Shown: piece after piece, positions 1 through 7,609 of the stretch
Position numbering within the stretch: the first letter of the stretch is position 1
How the letters are laid out: every line of letters begins with the position of its first letter
DNA from: Flavobacterium terrae
Lineage (GTDB): Bacteria > Bacteroidota > Bacteroidia > Flavobacteriales > Flavobacteriaceae
Assembly (NCBI RefSeq): GCF_900142035.1
Contig: NZ_FQZI01000002.1
Span: 62,001-126,000, forward strand
Length of the DNA stretch: 64,000 nt
Direction: 5' to 3'
Program-made: the position numbers and the translations under genes
Notes under the pieces: model-generated
What the model was told of the DNA's origin: nothing
Database searches by the model: none
Seen by the model: the letters and a program-made list of their open reading frames with translations, nothing else

Positions 1-241
1 CAATGGCTAGCTTATAAAATACTCCTCTCACTTAAGATTGATTTTCTTCTCAAATAATTAATCAGAATTACACTTTAAAGATACAACTATTTCAAAACAT
101 AATGTCTAAAAAAATAATAATTAACTATTGATTAACACATTTAATATTTTGAATTTCAATACATTAAAATTAAATTTTACATAAAAAATAAAACTTCAAA
201 TAAAGATATTGGTTTTATCATTGAAACTAAAAAATTAAGCT

Positions 242-249
242 TACATTTG
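242..249 (+). promoter_or_regulatory. Promoter -7 box for the candidate small RNA
   Basis: TACATTTG matches the Bacteroidota -7 consensus TAnnTTTG. An ATTG at 220-223, 18 bases upstream, could be the -33 element. The next promoter box (383) is separate and serves rdgB, so this one appears to drive only the short hairpin-rich stretch that follows. Confidence 0.45.
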
Positions 250-253
250 CAGC

Positions 254-320
254 CGAATGACACAGCAATGTGGTTACACATTCGACAAAAAGTCGGGGGC
301 TCCACCTCGACTTTTTACTT
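254..320 (+). ncRNA. Candidate small RNA of about 65 nt ending in an intrinsic terminator
   Basis: Seen: a -7 box (242-249), then a stem CGAATG (254-259) paired with CATTCG (279-284), then a strong hairpin with arms AAAAAGTCG (287-295) and CGACTTTTT (308-316) followed by a T-rich run. This is the layout of a short independent transcript with a Rho-independent terminator. It could instead be an attenuated leader of rdgB, but rdgB has its own promoter box at 383. An overlapping 55-codon ORF (257-424) exists but reads through the terminator hairpin and out of frame over the rdgB start, so I prefer an RNA. No known RNA family recognised. Confidence 0.35.
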
Positions 321-382
321 TTAAGTACTTCCCGAAAAATTCTTTGCACCCAAATTGGTTTTTAAAAGCAAAATCAAACACC

Positions 383-390
383 TATCTTTG
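383..390 (+). promoter_or_regulatory. rdgB promoter -7 box
   Basis: TATCTTTG matches TAnnTTTG and lies 24 bases before the rdgB ATG. A TTGG at 355-358 is the nearest -33-like element, with a 24-base spacer that is longer than the usual 19-21. Confidence 0.5.
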
Positions 391-414
391 GCATTATCCT
401 AAAATTTTAGATAA

Positions 415-990
415 ATGCAGTTAGTTTTTGCTTCAAATAACAAGAATAAAATTAAAGAAATTCAATTATTAGTCCCATCTGAAATCCAAATACTTAGTTT
501 AGAAGACATAGGTTGCAATGTTGACATTCCAGAGACTGCAAACACAATTGAAGGAAATGCTATTTTAAAAGCTGATTATGTGACAAAAAACTACGGTTAT
601 TCATGCTTTGCCGATGATAGCGGCCTAGAAGTAGATGTGCTAAATGGAGCTCCTGGTGTATATTCGGCGCGTTATGCAGGTGAGGAGAAAGATGATGATA
701 AAAATATCGACAAATTATTATTTGAACTTTCTGAAAAAACCAACAGAAAAGCCAATTTTAAAACTGTCATTGCCTTAAATCTAAATGGCAAACAACATTT
801 GTTTACAGGAATTATTGATGGTGAAATTATCTATGAACGCAGAGGAACAAATGGTTTTGGCTACGATCCAGTTTTTATTGCTGAAGGGTATGAAAAAACT
901 TTTGCTGAACTTACAATAGAAGAAAAATCATCGATTAGTCATCGTGGGAAAGCGGTAAAACAACTTACCGAATTTTTAAAATCAAAGTAA
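415..990 (+). CDS. rdgB: dITP/XTP pyrophosphatase (RdgB/HAM1 family)
   Basis: House-cleaning enzyme that hydrolyses non-canonical purine nucleoside triphosphates (dITP, XTP) to monophosphate and pyrophosphate, keeping deaminated bases out of nucleic acids. At 191 residues it has the normal family length. Visible motifs in order are SNNKNK (7-12), the substrate/metal segment ADDSGLEV (66-73), SARYAG (84-89), FGYDPVF (148-154) and SHRGKA (175-180), all hallmarks of the HAM1 family. The ATG sits 24 bases after a TAnnTTTG box, with no Shine-Dalgarno, as is usual in this phylum. It stands alone, followed by the promoter of the helicase gene. Confidence 0.96.
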   Translation: MQLVFASNNKNKIKEIQLLVPSEIQILSLEDIGCNVDIPETANTIEGNAILKADYVTKNYGYSCFADDSGLEVDVLNGAPGVYSARYAGEEKDDDKNIDKLLFELSEKTNRKANFKTVIALNLNGKQHLFTGIIDGEIIYERRGTNGFGYDPVFIAEGYEKTFAELTIEEKSSISHRGKAVKQLTEFLKSK

Positions 991-1138
991 ATTTTTTTAG
1001 AAAATTCTCAGTAAAGAAGCCCAAAACATCAGAATTATTCAAACATTAATGCGAGGTGTTTTTCTAAATTATTGATTATCAAGCATTAATAATTTCACAA
1101 TAAACAAGAATACGCTAGTTTATATCGTTTATAAACAC

Positions 1139-1146
1139 TACTTTTG
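1139..1146 (+). promoter_or_regulatory. DEAD-box helicase promoter -7 box
   Basis: TACTTTTG fits TAnnTTTG, 21 bases before the helicase ATG. No clear TTTG at the -33 position; the nearest is GTTTA around 1118. Confidence 0.45.
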
Positions 1147-1167
1147 CACCCAATTTAAAAATACATA

Positions 1168-3081
1168 ATGAATAAATTTGAACAATTAGGATTGAATGAA
1201 TCGCTACTGCTGGCGGTTAAAGATCTAGGATTTGAGAATCCGTCAGAAGTACAGGAAAAAGCGATTCCAATACTATTGGAGCAAAACACAGACATTGTAG
1301 CATTAGCACAAACTGGAACAGGTAAAACAGCCGCTTTTGGCTTCCCACTTATCCAGAAAATAGACGCTGATGACAAAAGCACTCAAGGCTTAATTTTATC
1401 GCCAACACGTGAACTTTGTTTACAGATCACTAACGAGATTAAACAATATTCAAAATACATTAAGGGCTTACACACCGTTGCGGTTTATGGTGGTGCAAGC
1501 ATTACCGAGCAGGCGCGTGAAGTAAAAAGAGGTGCACAAATTATTGTGGCTACTCCTGGTAGAATGCAAGACATGATTAATCGTGGGCTTGTGAACATTA
1601 AAAACATTAACTTTTGTGTGCTTGATGAAGCAGATGAAATGTTAAATATGGGATTCTATGATGATATCTGTTCGATATTATCTGATACTCCAGACGAAAA
1701 AAACACTTGGTTATTCTCGGCTACTATGCCGCAAGAAGTTGCTAGAATTGCAAAACAATTCATGCATGAACCACAAGAAATTACTGTAGGAGCTAAAAAC
1801 TCAGGTTCTTCAACAGTATCACACGAATTTTACATGGTAAACGCTCGTGACCGTTACGAAGCATTAAAACGTTTAGCAGATGCTAATCCTGATATCTTCT
1901 CGGTAGTATTCTGTCGTACAAAACGTGATACACAATCTGTTGCAGAAAAATTAATCGAAGACGGATACAATGCAGCTGCTTTACACGGTGACTTATCTCA
2001 AGCACAACGTGACGGAGTAATGAAAGCATTCCGTGGTCGTCAAATTCAAATGTTAGTTGCAACAGACGTTGCTGCTCGTGGAATCGACGTAGATAACGTT
2101 ACTCACGTAGTAAACTACCAATTACCTGATGAAATCGAAACATACAACCATCGTTCTGGTCGTACAGGTCGTGCAGGAAAATTAGGTACTTCTATCGTTA
2201 TTGTAACTAAGAGTGAAATCAGAAAAATCCATGCGATTGAAAAAATCATCAAACAAAAATTTGAGGAAAAATCAATCCCAAGCGGAATTGAAATCTGTGA
2301 AATTCAGTTATTACACTTAGCTAACAAAATTCACGATACAGAAGTTGATCACGAAATTGACAACTACTTACCAGCTATCTACGAAGTTTTCCAAGATTTA
2401 TCTAAAGAAGAATTAGTAAAAAGAATGGTTTCTGTAGAATTCAACCGTTTCTTATCCTACTACAAATCAAAACGTGATTTATCTAGTCAAGGTAGTGACA
2501 GAGGTGAAAGAAGCTCAGAACCAAGAGAAATAAGAGCAGGTGATCCAGTTCGTTATTTCATCAACATTGGCGCAAGAGATGATTTCGATTGGATGCAATT
2601 AAAAGACTTCTTAAAAGAAACTCTAGAATTAGGCCGTGATGACGTGTTTAAAGTAGATGTTAAAGAAGGTTTCTCTTTCTTTAATACTGATGGAGAACAT
2701 ACTGCTAAAGTAATGGACATCTTAAATGGTTTTGATCTTAATGGAAGAAGAATCAACGTTGAAATCTCTAAAAATGATGGTGGTGGAAACTCATCACGTC
2801 GTGATCACAACGGACGAAATTCTGGAGGAAGAAGAGACGGAGGATTTAGAGGTGAAAGAAGTTCAGGCGGAAGAAGAGAAGGTGGTTTTGGAGGAAGAAG
2901 CGAATCTCGCTCATCTGACAGAGCTCCAAGAACAGAAAGACGCGGTGAAGGAAGATCTACAGAAAGAAGAAGTGATTCTTCTGAAAGAGCTCCAAGAAAC
3001 GAAAGACGTTCAAGTGCTGCACCAAGACGTTCTGCTCCTTCATCTGATCAACCTAGATCAAGAAGACCAAGAAGAGATTAA
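1168..3081 (+). CDS. DEAD-box ATP-dependent RNA helicase
   Basis: RNA helicase of the DeaD/CsdA type, expected to remodel structured RNA in ribosome assembly or mRNA decay, especially in the cold. Seen: Q-motif region (1-30), Walker A AQTGTGKT (47-54), PTRELC (79-84), DEAD (153-156), SAT (184-186) and the C-terminal helicase motif HRSGRTGR near 330. A DbpA-like RNA-binding domain follows at roughly 485-560. The last 75 residues are a low-complexity Arg/Gly/Ser tail with repeated RGG-, GGRR- and ERR-type units that should bind RNA electrostatically. The repetitive tail creates a long ORF in another frame (2726-3094) that I regard as a shadow. Monocistronic with its own promoter box. Confidence 0.95.
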   Translation: MNKFEQLGLNESLLLAVKDLGFENPSEVQEKAIPILLEQNTDIVALAQTGTGKTAAFGFPLIQKIDADDKSTQGLILSPTRELCLQITNEIKQYSKYIKGLHTVAVYGGASITEQAREVKRGAQIIVATPGRMQDMINRGLVNIKNINFCVLDEADEMLNMGFYDDICSILSDTPDEKNTWLFSATMPQEVARIAKQFMHEPQEITVGAKNSGSSTVSHEFYMVNARDRYEALKRLADANPDIFSVVFCRTKRDTQSVAEKLIEDGYNAAALHGDLSQAQRDGVMKAFRGRQIQMLVATDVAARGIDVDNVTHVVNYQLPDEIETYNHRSGRTGRAGKLGTSIVIVTKSEIRKIHAIEKIIKQKFEEKSIPSGIEICEIQLLHLANKIHDTEVDHEIDNYLPAIYEVFQDLSKEELVKRMVSVEFNRFLSYYKSKRDLSSQGSDRGERSSEPREIRAGDPVRYFINIGARDDFDWMQLKDFLKETLELGRDDVFKVDVKEGFSFFNTDGEHTAKVMDILNGFDLNGRRINVEISKNDGGGNSSRRDHNGRNSGGRRDGGFRGERSSGGRREGGFGGRSESRSSDRAPRTERRGEGRSTERRSDSSERAPRNERRSSAAPRRSAPSSDQPRSRRPRRD

Positions 3082-3166
3082 CGCTTTTTGTTAATTTTCT
3101 TATAATTCTATAAAAACAGTAAAATATCTCGTAATGAATAATTACATTAGCCCAACAAATTTAGGC

Positions 3167-3922
3167 ATGAGATATTTTACTGTTTTCTTTTTATTCATAT
3201 TTACCCTTTCAGGATTTTCTCAAGAAACATCTGTAAAAGGAACTATCATAAACGATAATACTTTACTTCCTATCTGGAACGCAAATATTGTAAATACCAA
3301 TAAAGTTAGAGGTGCAATATCTGACTCTAAAGGTAATTTTGAAATTAATGCCGATGTTAACGACATCTTGTTAATCTCATGTTTAGGGTTTCAATCCATA
3401 GAAATCAAGGTTACGAATGACTGGATAAAAAGCCAAAATTCTCGTATCAAACTAACTGAAAAAGCATACGCTTTAGAAGAAATTGTTATTCCTCCCTATA
3501 CACTTACAGGATATTTAGAAGTTGATGCAAAACTTATCCCTGAAAGAGAAAACTACTGGTATTCGATCGCTGGTTTAACAAAAAGGTATGAAGGTGGAGA
3601 AAATTCTCCTAATGCTTTTAATAGAGTTATGGGGTCACTATTTAATCCTGCCGATGCTTTGTACAATTTTTTTGGCAAAAGACCTAAGGAGCTTAAAAAA
3701 CTACGTGAAATTCGCAGCGACGAAAATCTTCGCAATATTCTCCAAAACAAATACGACCGCCAAGCTATTTACTTAATGTTTGGTATCAACGAAAAAGAAT
3801 TACTTGAAATTCTGGAAAGATGTAATTACTCTGAAGCTTTTACCAAATCAGCTAATGATTTACAAGTATTAGATGCCATTAATGGTTGTTACGAAGAATA
3901 TAAAATTTTGAAGAAGAAATAA
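3167..3922 (+). CDS. Secreted CarboxypepD_reg-like domain protein
   Basis: Cell-envelope protein of unknown role. An in-frame ATG at 3134 would add 11 residues, but starting at 3167 places a classical signal peptide (MRYFTVFFLFIFTLSGFSQ) at the N-terminus, so I chose the later start. After cleavage comes a carboxypeptidase-regulatory-like beta sandwich (SVKGTI...LPIWNANIVN...GAISDSKGNF) of about 85 residues, the module found at the N-terminus of TonB-dependent receptors and in many stand-alone Bacteroidota envelope proteins. The C-terminal 130 residues are helical and charged and I do not recognise them. It begins about 80 bases after the helicase, without a clear promoter of its own. Confidence 0.8.
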   Translation: MRYFTVFFLFIFTLSGFSQETSVKGTIINDNTLLPIWNANIVNTNKVRGAISDSKGNFEINADVNDILLISCLGFQSIEIKVTNDWIKSQNSRIKLTEKAYALEEIVIPPYTLTGYLEVDAKLIPERENYWYSIAGLTKRYEGGENSPNAFNRVMGSLFNPADALYNFFGKRPKELKKLREIRSDENLRNILQNKYDRQAIYLMFGINEKELLEILERCNYSEAFTKSANDLQVLDAINGCYEEYKILKKK

Positions 3923-3977
3923 TCAACTTCAATATCAATAAAAATTTCAAAATCAACGAGAATTGTTGTTGATATTG

Positions 3978-4661
3978 CTATTGTTTTTTGACATTTAAGT
4001 TCTCTAGATACTTCTGGGTAATAAAATCGATATCCTTAATTGATTTTCTAGTCCAGTCGATTCTTTTTTCTAATAATTCAGCTTCTGTCAGTTTCCAATT
4101 GATTTCAGAATGACGCAATCGCGTAGAAATATTCTGCAAAATAATAGCTGCCGAAACGGATATATTCAAACTCTCGGTAAAACCAACCATTGGGATTTTT
4201 AAATAACCATCAGCTTGCTGTATTACTTCTTCAGAAAGCCCGTGTCTTTCTGTACCAAAGAAAATTGCTGAAGGTTTAGTAATATCAAAATCCTCGAGCA
4301 TGCAATCATTTTCATGGGGAGTTGTCGCTATAATTTGGTAACCTTTATCTTTCAAATCATCAATACAATCTTGAATGTTTGAAAAACGATTTATGTCTAC
4401 CCATTTTTCTGCTCCTAATGCAATTTCCTTATCTATTTTTTTTCCAAACTTTTGCTCAACAACATTCAGTTCCTGAATTCCAAAAACTTCACAACTACGC
4501 ATTACAGCACTAGTATTATGTAACTGATACACATCTTCGCAAACTACAGTAAAATGTTTGGTTCTATTAGCTAAAACACGTTTAAAACCTTCTTTGCGAT
4601 TTTCAGAAATAAAAGTTTCTAGATATTCTAAATAGTTTTCGTCTTGAAATAACGACTGCAT
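3978..4661 (-). CDS. trmH: TrmH-family tRNA 2'-O-methyltransferase
   Basis: SPOUT-class methyltransferase, most likely forming Gm18 in the tRNA D-loop using SAM. Seen: the N-terminal NTSAVMRSCEVFGI segment (TrmH motif 1, with the catalytic Arg), then the knot motifs IFFGTERHGLS (motif 2) and the Ser-Asn motif TESLNISVSAA (motif 3). The 227-residue length and short N- and C-terminal extensions fit TrmH better than RlmB. Transcribed leftwards from a TAnnTTTG box on the minus strand at 4687-4694. The exact target base cannot be read from sequence alone. Confidence 0.88.
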   Translation of the reverse strand: MQSLFQDENYLEYLETFISENRKEGFKRVLANRTKHFTVVCEDVYQLHNTSAVMRSCEVFGIQELNVVEQKFGKKIDKEIALGAEKWVDINRFSNIQDCIDDLKDKGYQIIATTPHENDCMLEDFDITKPSAIFFGTERHGLSEEVIQQADGYLKIPMVGFTESLNISVSAAIILQNISTRLRHSEINWKLTEAELLEKRIDWTRKSIKDIDFITQKYLENLNVKKQ

Positions 4662-4686
4662 TTTGGTAGATTTTGATTATTTTGGA

Positions 4687-4694
4687 CAAAGATA
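4687..4694 (-). promoter_or_regulatory. trmH promoter -7 box
   Basis: On the minus strand this reads TATCTTTG, a perfect TAnnTTTG match, 25 bases upstream of the trmH ATG. Confidence 0.5.
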
Positions 4695-4741
4695 ACATAA
4701 AGTTAGAGTTTAGAAATTAGAAGTTAAAAGAGACAAATTAT

Positions 4742-4848
4742 CGCGTGAAGGATAGAAGCGATATCCTTTTTACGTCAGCTCGAGTAGCGAAGCGTATCGA
4801 GAACAAGTAAAAAGATAAAGCGGATAGCCTAACCTAAAGGGGCACGCC
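4742..4848. repeat. REP-like palindromic repeat, copy 1
   Basis: Imperfect palindrome. Outer arms are CGCGTG (4742) and CACGCC (4843-4848). Inner arms are GATATCCTTTTTAC and GTAAAAAGATAAAGC. The central hairpin has CTCGA/TCGAG. Its inverse shares GGCTAT-CGC and CTTCTATCCTT-ACGC with the element at 54162 and the CATCCTTTTT/AAAAAGATA core with the one at 48239. It is far richer in G+C than the surrounding DNA and lies between trmH and the sirtuin gene. Confidence 0.75.
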
Positions 4849-4862
4849 AAAAAACATTTAAA

Positions 4863-5552
4863 ATGAAAAAGAAAATCGTTGTACTTACTGGAGCAGGAAT
4901 GAGTGCCGAAAGTGGCATAAACACTTTTAGAGATTCTAACGGATTATGGGAAAATCATGATATCATGGAAGTAGCTTCACCCGAAGGATGGCGAAATAAT
5001 CCTGCTTTAGTCTTAGATTTTTACAACAAACGTCGTGCTCAACTTAAAGAAGTAAAACCCAACAGAGGTCACGAAATATTAGCTGAATTAGAAAAGAATT
5101 TTGATGTCCAAATTATCACTCAAAATGTAGATAATTTACATGAAAAAGCAGGTAGTTCTCATGTTTTACATTTACATGGTGAATTAACCAAAGTACGCAG
5201 TGTTGCTGATGAAAATTACATTTTAGATTGGACAGAAGATATTCATTTAGGTGATACTGATACCAACGGAAATCAACTTCGTCCACAAATTGTATGGTTT
5301 GGCGAAGCAGTTCCAGCTATTGAAGATGCCATTCCTATGATGGAAGAAGCTGATATTGTTATTATAATTGGTACATCGTTACAAGTATATCCCGCAGCTG
5401 GATTGATGCATTATGCAAAAAGTTCTACTCCTGTGTTTTATATCGACCCAAAACCCGCCACTATTTATGATTTAGCAAATCCATTGGAAGTTTTAGCTAT
5501 GAGTGCTAGTGAGGGCCTTTCAAAAATTCAAAATCAATTACAAATACAATAA
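4863..5552 (+). CDS. cobB: Sir2-family NAD-dependent protein deacylase
   Basis: NAD-dependent sirtuin removing acyl groups from protein lysines. Seen: NAD-binding GAGMSAESGI (10-19) and TFRDSNGLW (21-29), TQNVDNLH (86-93), and the catalytic His in HLHGEL (His105). The Y54-x-x-R57 pair (FYNKRR) corresponds to the Tyr/Arg that recognises succinyl/malonyl lysine in SIRT5- and CobB-type enzymes, so desuccinylase activity is likely. The protein contains no cysteine at all, so the usual zinc-binding Cys4 module is lost. At 229 residues it is otherwise full length. It begins 14 bases after the REP-like repeat. Confidence 0.92.
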   Translation: MKKKIVVLTGAGMSAESGINTFRDSNGLWENHDIMEVASPEGWRNNPALVLDFYNKRRAQLKEVKPNRGHEILAELEKNFDVQIITQNVDNLHEKAGSSHVLHLHGELTKVRSVADENYILDWTEDIHLGDTDTNGNQLRPQIVWFGEAVPAIEDAIPMMEEADIVIIIGTSLQVYPAAGLMHYAKSSTPVFYIDPKPATIYDLANPLEVLAMSASEGLSKIQNQLQIQ

Positions 5553-5569
5553 CAATATCAATTAAAAAA

Positions 5570-5609
5570 ACTATTAACTAATCACTATTAACTAATCACT
5601 ATTCACTAA
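5570..5609 (+). repeat. 14-bp tandem repeat before purB
   Basis: ACTATTAACTAATC occurs twice back to back (5570-5583, 5584-5597), followed by a partial third unit ACTATTCACTAA. It ends in the purB -7 box, so it occupies the region where the -33 promoter element should be. Confidence 0.7.
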
Positions 5610-5614
5610 ATTTG
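5607..5614 (+). promoter_or_regulatory. purB promoter -7 box
   Basis: TAAATTTG fits TAnnTTTG, 26 bases before the purB ATG. The position of the -33 element is filled by the 14-bp tandem repeat. Confidence 0.5.
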
Positions 5615-5640
5615 CGCTTTCTTAAAAACAACACAACAAC

Positions 5641-6984
5641 ATGCAACTAACTGAATTGAACGCTATTTCGCCTATTGATGGTCGTTATAGAAATAAAACG
5701 GTTTCTCTATCTCCTTATTTTTCTGAAGAAGCTTTAATAAAATATCGTGTTTTAATCGAAGTAGAATACTTTATTGCACTTTGCGAAGCAGAAATTCCGC
5801 AACTATCTGGAATTAACAAAAGTTTATTTCCTGAATTACGCAAAATGTATGAGAACTTCTCTACAGAAGATGCGCTTTGGATAAAAGAAACAGAGAAAAC
5901 AACCAATCACGATGTTAAAGCTGTTGAGTATTTCATCAAAACAAAATTTGATGCTTTAGGGTTACAACAATACAAAGAGTTTATCCATTTTGGATTGACT
6001 TCTCAAGATATTAACAACACTGCAATTCCTCTTTCAACTAAAGATGCTTTTGATAAAGTCTATTTACCATCACTAATCAATGTAATCACTAAGTTAAAAG
6101 AATTAAGTGTTGAGTGGAAGGACATTCCAATGCTTGCACGCACACATGGACAACCAGCCTCACCTACTCGTTTAGGTAAAGAAATTTTGGTTTTTGTACA
6201 GCGTTTAGAAGAGCAAATGCGTTTATTATTTAACGTTCCGTTTGCTGCAAAATTTGGTGGTGCTACAGGGAATTACAATGCACACAAAATTGCATATCCT
6301 AATAACGATTGGAAAGCTTTTGGAACCAACTTTGTTGAGGATATTTTAGGTTTACATCATTCGTTTCCAACAACTCAAATAGAACATTACGACCATTTTG
6401 CAGCATTTTTTGATGCTCTAAAACGTATCAATACCATTTTAATTGATTTAGATCGCGACATATGGACGTATGTTTCGATGGATTATTTCAAGCAGAAAAT
6501 TAAAGCTGGAGAAATTGGATCATCAGCGATGCCACATAAAGTAAATCCTATTGATTTTGAAAACTCAGAAGGAAACTTAGGAATTGCTAATGCTATTTTC
6601 GAACATTTATCGGCTAAATTACCTATTTCAAGATTACAACGTGATTTGACAGACAGTACAGTTTTACGTAACATTGGTGTGCCAATGGGACATACTTTAA
6701 TCGCGTTTGAAGCCACTTTAAAAGGTTTAAACAAATTGCTTTTAAATGAAGAAAAATTCGCTGAAGATTTAGAGAAAAACTGGGCCGTAGTTGCAGAAGC
6801 TATTCAAACGATATTACGTCGCGAGGGCTATCCAAATCCTTACGAAGCATTGAAAGATTTAACAAGAACCAATTCGGTTATCAATAAAGAATCTATTCAT
6901 GCATTTATCGAAACCCTGAATGTTTCTGAAGAAATTAAAGCAGAATTGAAAGTGATTACACCAAGTAACTATTTGGGAATTTAA
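5641..6984 (+). CDS. purB: Adenylosuccinate lyase
   Basis: Catalyses two purine steps: SAICAR to AICAR plus fumarate, and adenylosuccinate to AMP plus fumarate. It belongs to the fumarase/aspartase superfamily. Seen: the N-terminal SPIDGRY segment, TNHDVKAVE (about residues 88-96), TSQDINNTA, ARTHGQPASPT, and the flexible signature loop SSAMPHKVNP (about 293-303) carrying the catalytic Ser. The 447-residue length and the SPIDGRY start match the E. coli-type PurB subgroup. Monocistronic with its own promoter and a strong terminator. The partner enzyme purA lies at 39.3 kb. Confidence 0.97.
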   Translation: MQLTELNAISPIDGRYRNKTVSLSPYFSEEALIKYRVLIEVEYFIALCEAEIPQLSGINKSLFPELRKMYENFSTEDALWIKETEKTTNHDVKAVEYFIKTKFDALGLQQYKEFIHFGLTSQDINNTAIPLSTKDAFDKVYLPSLINVITKLKELSVEWKDIPMLARTHGQPASPTRLGKEILVFVQRLEEQMRLLFNVPFAAKFGGATGNYNAHKIAYPNNDWKAFGTNFVEDILGLHHSFPTTQIEHYDHFAAFFDALKRINTILIDLDRDIWTYVSMDYFKQKIKAGEIGSSAMPHKVNPIDFENSEGNLGIANAIFEHLSAKLPISRLQRDLTDSTVLRNIGVPMGHTLIAFEATLKGLNKLLLNEEKFAEDLEKNWAVVAEAIQTILRREGYPNPYEALKDLTRTNSVINKESIHAFIETLNVSEEIKAELKVITPSNYLGI

Positions 6985-7011
6985 TAATAAATGAAATTTT
7001 AAAATATTGTG

Positions 7012-7046
7012 ACAATGCCAAGAAGTATATTATTTCTTGGCATTGT
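7012..7046 (+). terminator. purB intrinsic terminator
   Basis: Perfect 13-bp stem, ACAATGCCAAGAA (7012-7024) with TTCTTGGCATTGT (7034-7046), a 9-base loop and a T-run directly after. Confidence 0.85.
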
Positions 7047-7092
7047 TTTTTCTATATTAAACTAAAAAAATACAATATCTAAACAATTAAGC

Positions 7093-7545
7093 ATGAAAAT
7101 AATTGAAATAAAATTTAACGATTATACAATTTCAACAGACAAATCAAAAATGGATGTTGTTGCAATACACGACTTTCTGTCGAAACATTCAGGTTGGAGT
7201 GATAACATTCCTTTAGAAAAAGTAAAAACATCTATTAACCATTCTTTAAACTTTGGGTTATTTCATAATGACATGCAAATTGGTTTTGCTCGAGTAATAT
7301 CTGATTTTTCAACTATAGCATATCTCGGTGATATTTATGTTTTAGACAATTACAGAGGACAAGGATTATCAAAAAAACTGATGGATACTGTTATGGCACA
7401 TCCAGACTTGCAAGGCTTAAGAAGATGGATTTTATTAACCTCAACTGCAGATTGGCTTTATGAAAAGTATGGTTTTACTAAATTACCGAAACCAGAAGTA
7501 TACATGGAATTATATAATCCTAATGTATACAAAATTGAAGAATAA
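7093..7545 (+). CDS. GNAT-family N-acetyltransferase
   Basis: Small cytoplasmic acyl-CoA acetyltransferase of unknown substrate. The 150 residues form one GNAT domain. The central strands (GFARVISDFSTIAYLGDIYVLDNYRGQGLSKKLM, read in two parts around residue 75) contain the acetyl-CoA loop YRGQGLS, the R/QxxGxG/A motif. The C-terminal part, WLYEKYGFTKL, is the usual GNAT strand with the catalytic-region Tyr. It resembles the stand-alone YitI/ArsN-like branch. It follows the purB terminator and seems to be transcribed alone. Confidence 0.85.
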   Translation: MKIIEIKFNDYTISTDKSKMDVVAIHDFLSKHSGWSDNIPLEKVKTSINHSLNFGLFHNDMQIGFARVISDFSTIAYLGDIYVLDNYRGQGLSKKLMDTVMAHPDLQGLRRWILLTSTADWLYEKYGFTKLPKPEVYMELYNPNVYKIEE

Positions 7546-7609
7546 CTTTAGTAGAAATCAGTTTTCAACTTATATAAAAAGCCATCAGTAAACTAATGTC
7601 TTTTAAATT

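Noticed and set aside
1..57. Possible C-terminal end of a gene entering from the left
   Set aside because: Only 18 codons are visible, with no recognisable motif, so it cannot be supported.
257..424. A 55-codon ORF before rdgB (MTQQCGYTF...)
   Set aside because: It reads through a strong terminator hairpin and ends out of frame inside rdgB; rare codons such as GGG and CGA cluster in the hairpin. More likely part of a structured RNA.
2726..3094. 122-codon ORF in another frame
   Set aside because: It is the shadow of the Arg/Gly-rich repeat tail of the DEAD-box helicase; low-complexity Glu/Leu-rich translation.
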